NCBI GenBank assembly: GCA_029257805.1
Contig: JARIAR010000038.1
Span: forward strand, 1 to 64,000
DNA: 64,000 nt
Source: Blautia sp.
Lineage (GTDB): Bacteria > Bacillota > Clostridia > Lachnospirales > Lachnospiraceae
Direction: 5' to 3'
The notes under the pieces are model-generated. The model had not been told where the DNA came from and ran no database searches. It was given only the letters and a program-made list of their open reading frames with translations. Both the position numbers and the translations under genes were made by a program. Shown in pieces: positions 62,147-64,000 of this stretch; positions within the stretch are counted from its first letter, which is position 1, and the number at the start of each line of letters is the position of its first letter.

Positions 62147-63214
62147 TTATTCTTCCGGAACCGCCCATATATGGATACTATTTGGCATATCAACTTTTAA
62201 CGGACGACCATTCATTACAATAATATTTTTCTCATAATCAATAGAAAATACCGTAATGGTATTACTTGCATGATTCGTAACTGCAAGATGTTTATCATCC
62301 GGAAAAACCACAATATCTTTTGGATAATCGCCGCTTATAGGAAGTGTAAATTTTTTTGTAAGCATACCGTTTTCCGGATTTATTTCAAACATAGAAACAG
62401 TATTTTCTCCCGCTGTTGTGCAGAATAAATGCTGCCCGTCATTTGCAAGAGTAAGACCACATGCAGCATTATGTACCGCATCCTGATCGCCCTCTTTATA
62501 AAGTGTACTAATTGTCTGAATCAATTCGAACTCCGGATGCTTTCCGCTTCCATCATATGTATATACACGAATTTCATTGCTCAACTCACACAAAAGATAG
62601 GCATATTTTCCATCATCACTAAACCGGATAATACGAGGTGCTGTTTCTCTTGGACACCGTAAAATATCAACCAGTTCCAGCTTATGTGTTCTTTTATTAA
62701 TGCGGTATATCTTCACCTGGTCAATCCCGTTATCTACAGCACAAAGATATTTATTATCCGGCGTAGGGCGCACGCAATTTACATGCGGGCGGAAATTTCT
62801 TTCTGCTACACTTCCAAGACCTTTATGGAACACTCCGTCCATCAGACTTCCAAGACTTCCATCCTGATGTGTATGTACAACGGTTACTTTACCATCATGA
62901 TACCCTGCAACGTATAAGTATTTTCCATCCACATCGGTTGCAAGATAACAGCCTCTCATACCATCAATATCTACGCTGTTAATTCTTTCCAAATCTCCCG
63001 CACTGTCTCTTCTAAAAACAGCAACGCCTTCATCTTCTATAGAATACAAATATTTTCCATTCTTAGATACTGCTGTATGAGAAGAGTTGCTAACCTCAAC
63101 TTCATTACGTTCTGTAAGAAACCCATTTTCTACATCTACATCATATACTTTTATCCCTTTACTGGCTCCATGTGTATAAGACCCAACATAAGCCACATAT
63201 TTCTTTTTCCCCAT
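62147..63214 (-). CDS. Lactonase-family seven-bladed beta-propeller (6-phosphogluconolactonase-like)
   Basis: A 355-residue soluble protein of the YkgB/Pgl beta-propeller family. It contains repeated blade motifs such as YVAYVGSYTHGASKGIKVYDVD, HTAVSKNGKYLYSIEDEG, RPHVNCVRPTPDNKYLCAVDNGIDQVKIYRI and AACGLTLANDGQHLFCTTAGENTVSMFEI. Relatives include bacterial 6-phosphogluconolactonases, but no other pentose phosphate gene is adjacent, so the substrate remains open. It has its own promoter. Confidence 0.85.
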   Translation of the reverse strand: MGKKKYVAYVGSYTHGASKGIKVYDVDVENGFLTERNEVEVSNSSHTAVSKNGKYLYSIEDEGVAVFRRDSAGDLERINSVDIDGMRGCYLATDVDGKYLYVAGYHDGKVTVVHTHQDGSLGSLMDGVFHKGLGSVAERNFRPHVNCVRPTPDNKYLCAVDNGIDQVKIYRINKRTHKLELVDILRCPRETAPRIIRFSDDGKYAYLLCELSNEIRVYTYDGSGKHPEFELIQTISTLYKEGDQDAVHNAACGLTLANDGQHLFCTTAGENTVSMFEINPENGMLTKKFTLPISGDYPKDIVVFPDDKHLAVTNHASNTITVFSIDYEKNIIVMNGRPLKVDMPNSIHIWAVPEE

Positions 63215-63250
63215 TTTGTCCGCCTCCTAATCGCCTTAATAAGTGCTTTT

Positions 63251-63279
63251 ATTATAGCATAAAGTATTCTTCAGAACAA
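63251..63279 (-). promoter_or_regulatory. Promoter of the lactonase gene
   Basis: TTGTTC and TATAAT with a 17-base spacer on the minus strand, about 36 bases upstream of ATG 63214. Confidence 0.65.
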
Positions 63280-63291
63280 GTTTACAATATC

Positions 63292-64000
63292 TTACACAAA
63301 ATATTTTCTCACTGCATCAAGTGTCTCTTCCAATACTTCATCTGTATGTGCCACAGACAAAAACATTGCTTCAAACTGGGATGGCGCCATGTGAATTCCC
63401 ATTTTAAGCATCGCCTTGAAATATTCTGCAAACGCTTTTGTATCAGAAGTCTTTGCAGAAGTGTAATCCACAACCTTCTCTTTTGTAAAGAAAATACTTG
63501 CCAGTGAGGAAATATGATTTACCTGATACGGCAGATTTTTTTCGTTGAGGATCTGTTTTATTCCACCATATAATTTATCCCCTTTTTCTTCCAGTTTGCC
63601 GTAAATTTCCGGATGTGCATAAAGATATTTCAACTGTGTCAGTCCGGCCGCCATTGCAATAGGATTTCCACTTAATGTTCCCGCCTGATATACAGCTCCA
63701 ACAGGCGCTACCATTTCCATAATTTCTTTCCGTCCCCCATATGCGCCTACCGGCATACCGGCGCCAATAATTTTTCCATATGTAACAAGATCTGGTTTCA
63801 CTCCAAAATACTGTGCTGCACCCCCGAAAGCAAGACGAAAACCGGTAATAACCTCATCAAAGATTAAAAGTGCCTGATATTCGTCGCAAAGTCTGCGAAG
63901 ACCTTCCAAAAATCCTTCTTTCGGAGGAACCACTCCCATATTAGCTCCAACCGGCTCCACAATAACAGCTGCTGTCTGACCTTCTGATTTGCGCAGAAGT
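63292..64000 (-). CDS. hemL: Glutamate-1-semialdehyde 2,1-aminomutase, C-terminal part (cut by window edge)
   Basis: About 235 residues of a class III PLP enzyme, open to the right edge of the window. The frame continues past the internal Met at 63960 (LLRKSEGQTAAVIVEPV). It shows AVIVEPVGANMGVVPPKEGFLEGLR, LLIFDEVITGFRLAFGGAAQYFG, the PLP lysine in TYGKIIGAGMPVGAYGG and YQAGTLSGNPIAMAAGL. It makes 5-aminolevulinate for tetrapyrrole (probably cobamide) synthesis. It ends normally at 63292. Confidence 0.93.
   Translation of the reverse strand, partial: LLRKSEGQTAAVIVEPVGANMGVVPPKEGFLEGLRRLCDEYQALLIFDEVITGFRLAFGGAAQYFGVKPDLVTYGKIIGAGMPVGAYGGRKEIMEMVAPVGAVYQAGTLSGNPIAMAAGLTQLKYLYAHPEIYGKLEEKGDKLYGGIKQILNEKNLPYQVNHISSLASIFFTKEKVVDYTSAKTSDTKAFAEYFKAMLKMGIHMAPSQFEAMFLSVAHTDEVLEETLDAVRKYFV

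Overview
This 64 kb window looks chromosomal and comes from a low-GC anaerobic Firmicute, most likely a Lachnospiraceae member close to Blautia. The indications are gene content (PPi-type phosphofructokinase with pyruvate phosphate dikinase, monofunctional CO dehydrogenase with CooF, pta-ackA, UPF0210/ACT pair, rnc-smc-ftsY block), strong AGGAGG ribosome binding sites and SigA-type promoters with 17-base spacers. The genus is inferred from memory of gene content, not from a search.

Layout. 1-6250 is accessory DNA. An ECF sigma factor, a membrane protein and a two-gene ABC exporter are bracketed by a roughly 72-base inverted repeat (145-216 and 5682-5754) that derives from one insertion-sequence end. 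Between them lie decayed genes (MmcQ/YjbR, a CHAP amidase) and nested IS3/ISL3 scraps. 6254-10345 holds ppdK and a PPi-dependent phosphofructokinase. 10489-23725 is an 11-gene surface-polysaccharide operon, all on the minus strand. It opens with a fused phosphoglycosyl transferase-glycosyltransferase and includes a flippase, polymerase, sulfotransferase, class V aminotransferase, a cytidylyltransferase-oxidoreductase fusion and a nucleotide-sugar epimerase. 23963-33855 carries ilvA and the plsX-rnc-smc-ftsY housekeeping block, then a Nudix hydrolase and an ABC-F protein. 34046-37610 is a plus-strand cooS-cooF-flavoprotein operon. 37632-43489 has a MATE pump, the YceD(DUF177)-rpmF and pta-ackA units, and tmcAL. 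43493-46560 is a T-box-controlled ABC importer. 46576-52614 is an operon of zf-HC2, polA, coaE, an MBL hydrolase, an ACT protein and a UPF0210 protein. 52793-60707 has ftsH, a DMT transporter, tRNA-Leu, a frameshifted lysA, pyk, a rhomboid-like protein and corA. 60955-64000 has aroC, a lactonase and the 3' part of hemL.

Functionally, central metabolism fits an acetate-producing fermenter with PPi-linked glycolysis and CO/ferredoxin redox chemistry. The polysaccharide locus appears to build an acidic, possibly sulfated and CDP-modified surface glycan.

The most unusual points are four. (1) The TagD-like cytidylyltransferase fused to a Gfo/Idh/MocA-like domain has Ser in place of the usual EKP lysine and sits beside an orphan AEP-transaminase-like gene. 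(2) The CO dehydrogenase keeps its cluster cysteines but has lost a catalytic lysine and proton-path histidines. (3) The polysaccharide operon has a terminator-like hairpin in its leader. (4) The T-box has conflicting specificity signals. No CRISPR array, rRNA or intact prophage was seen.
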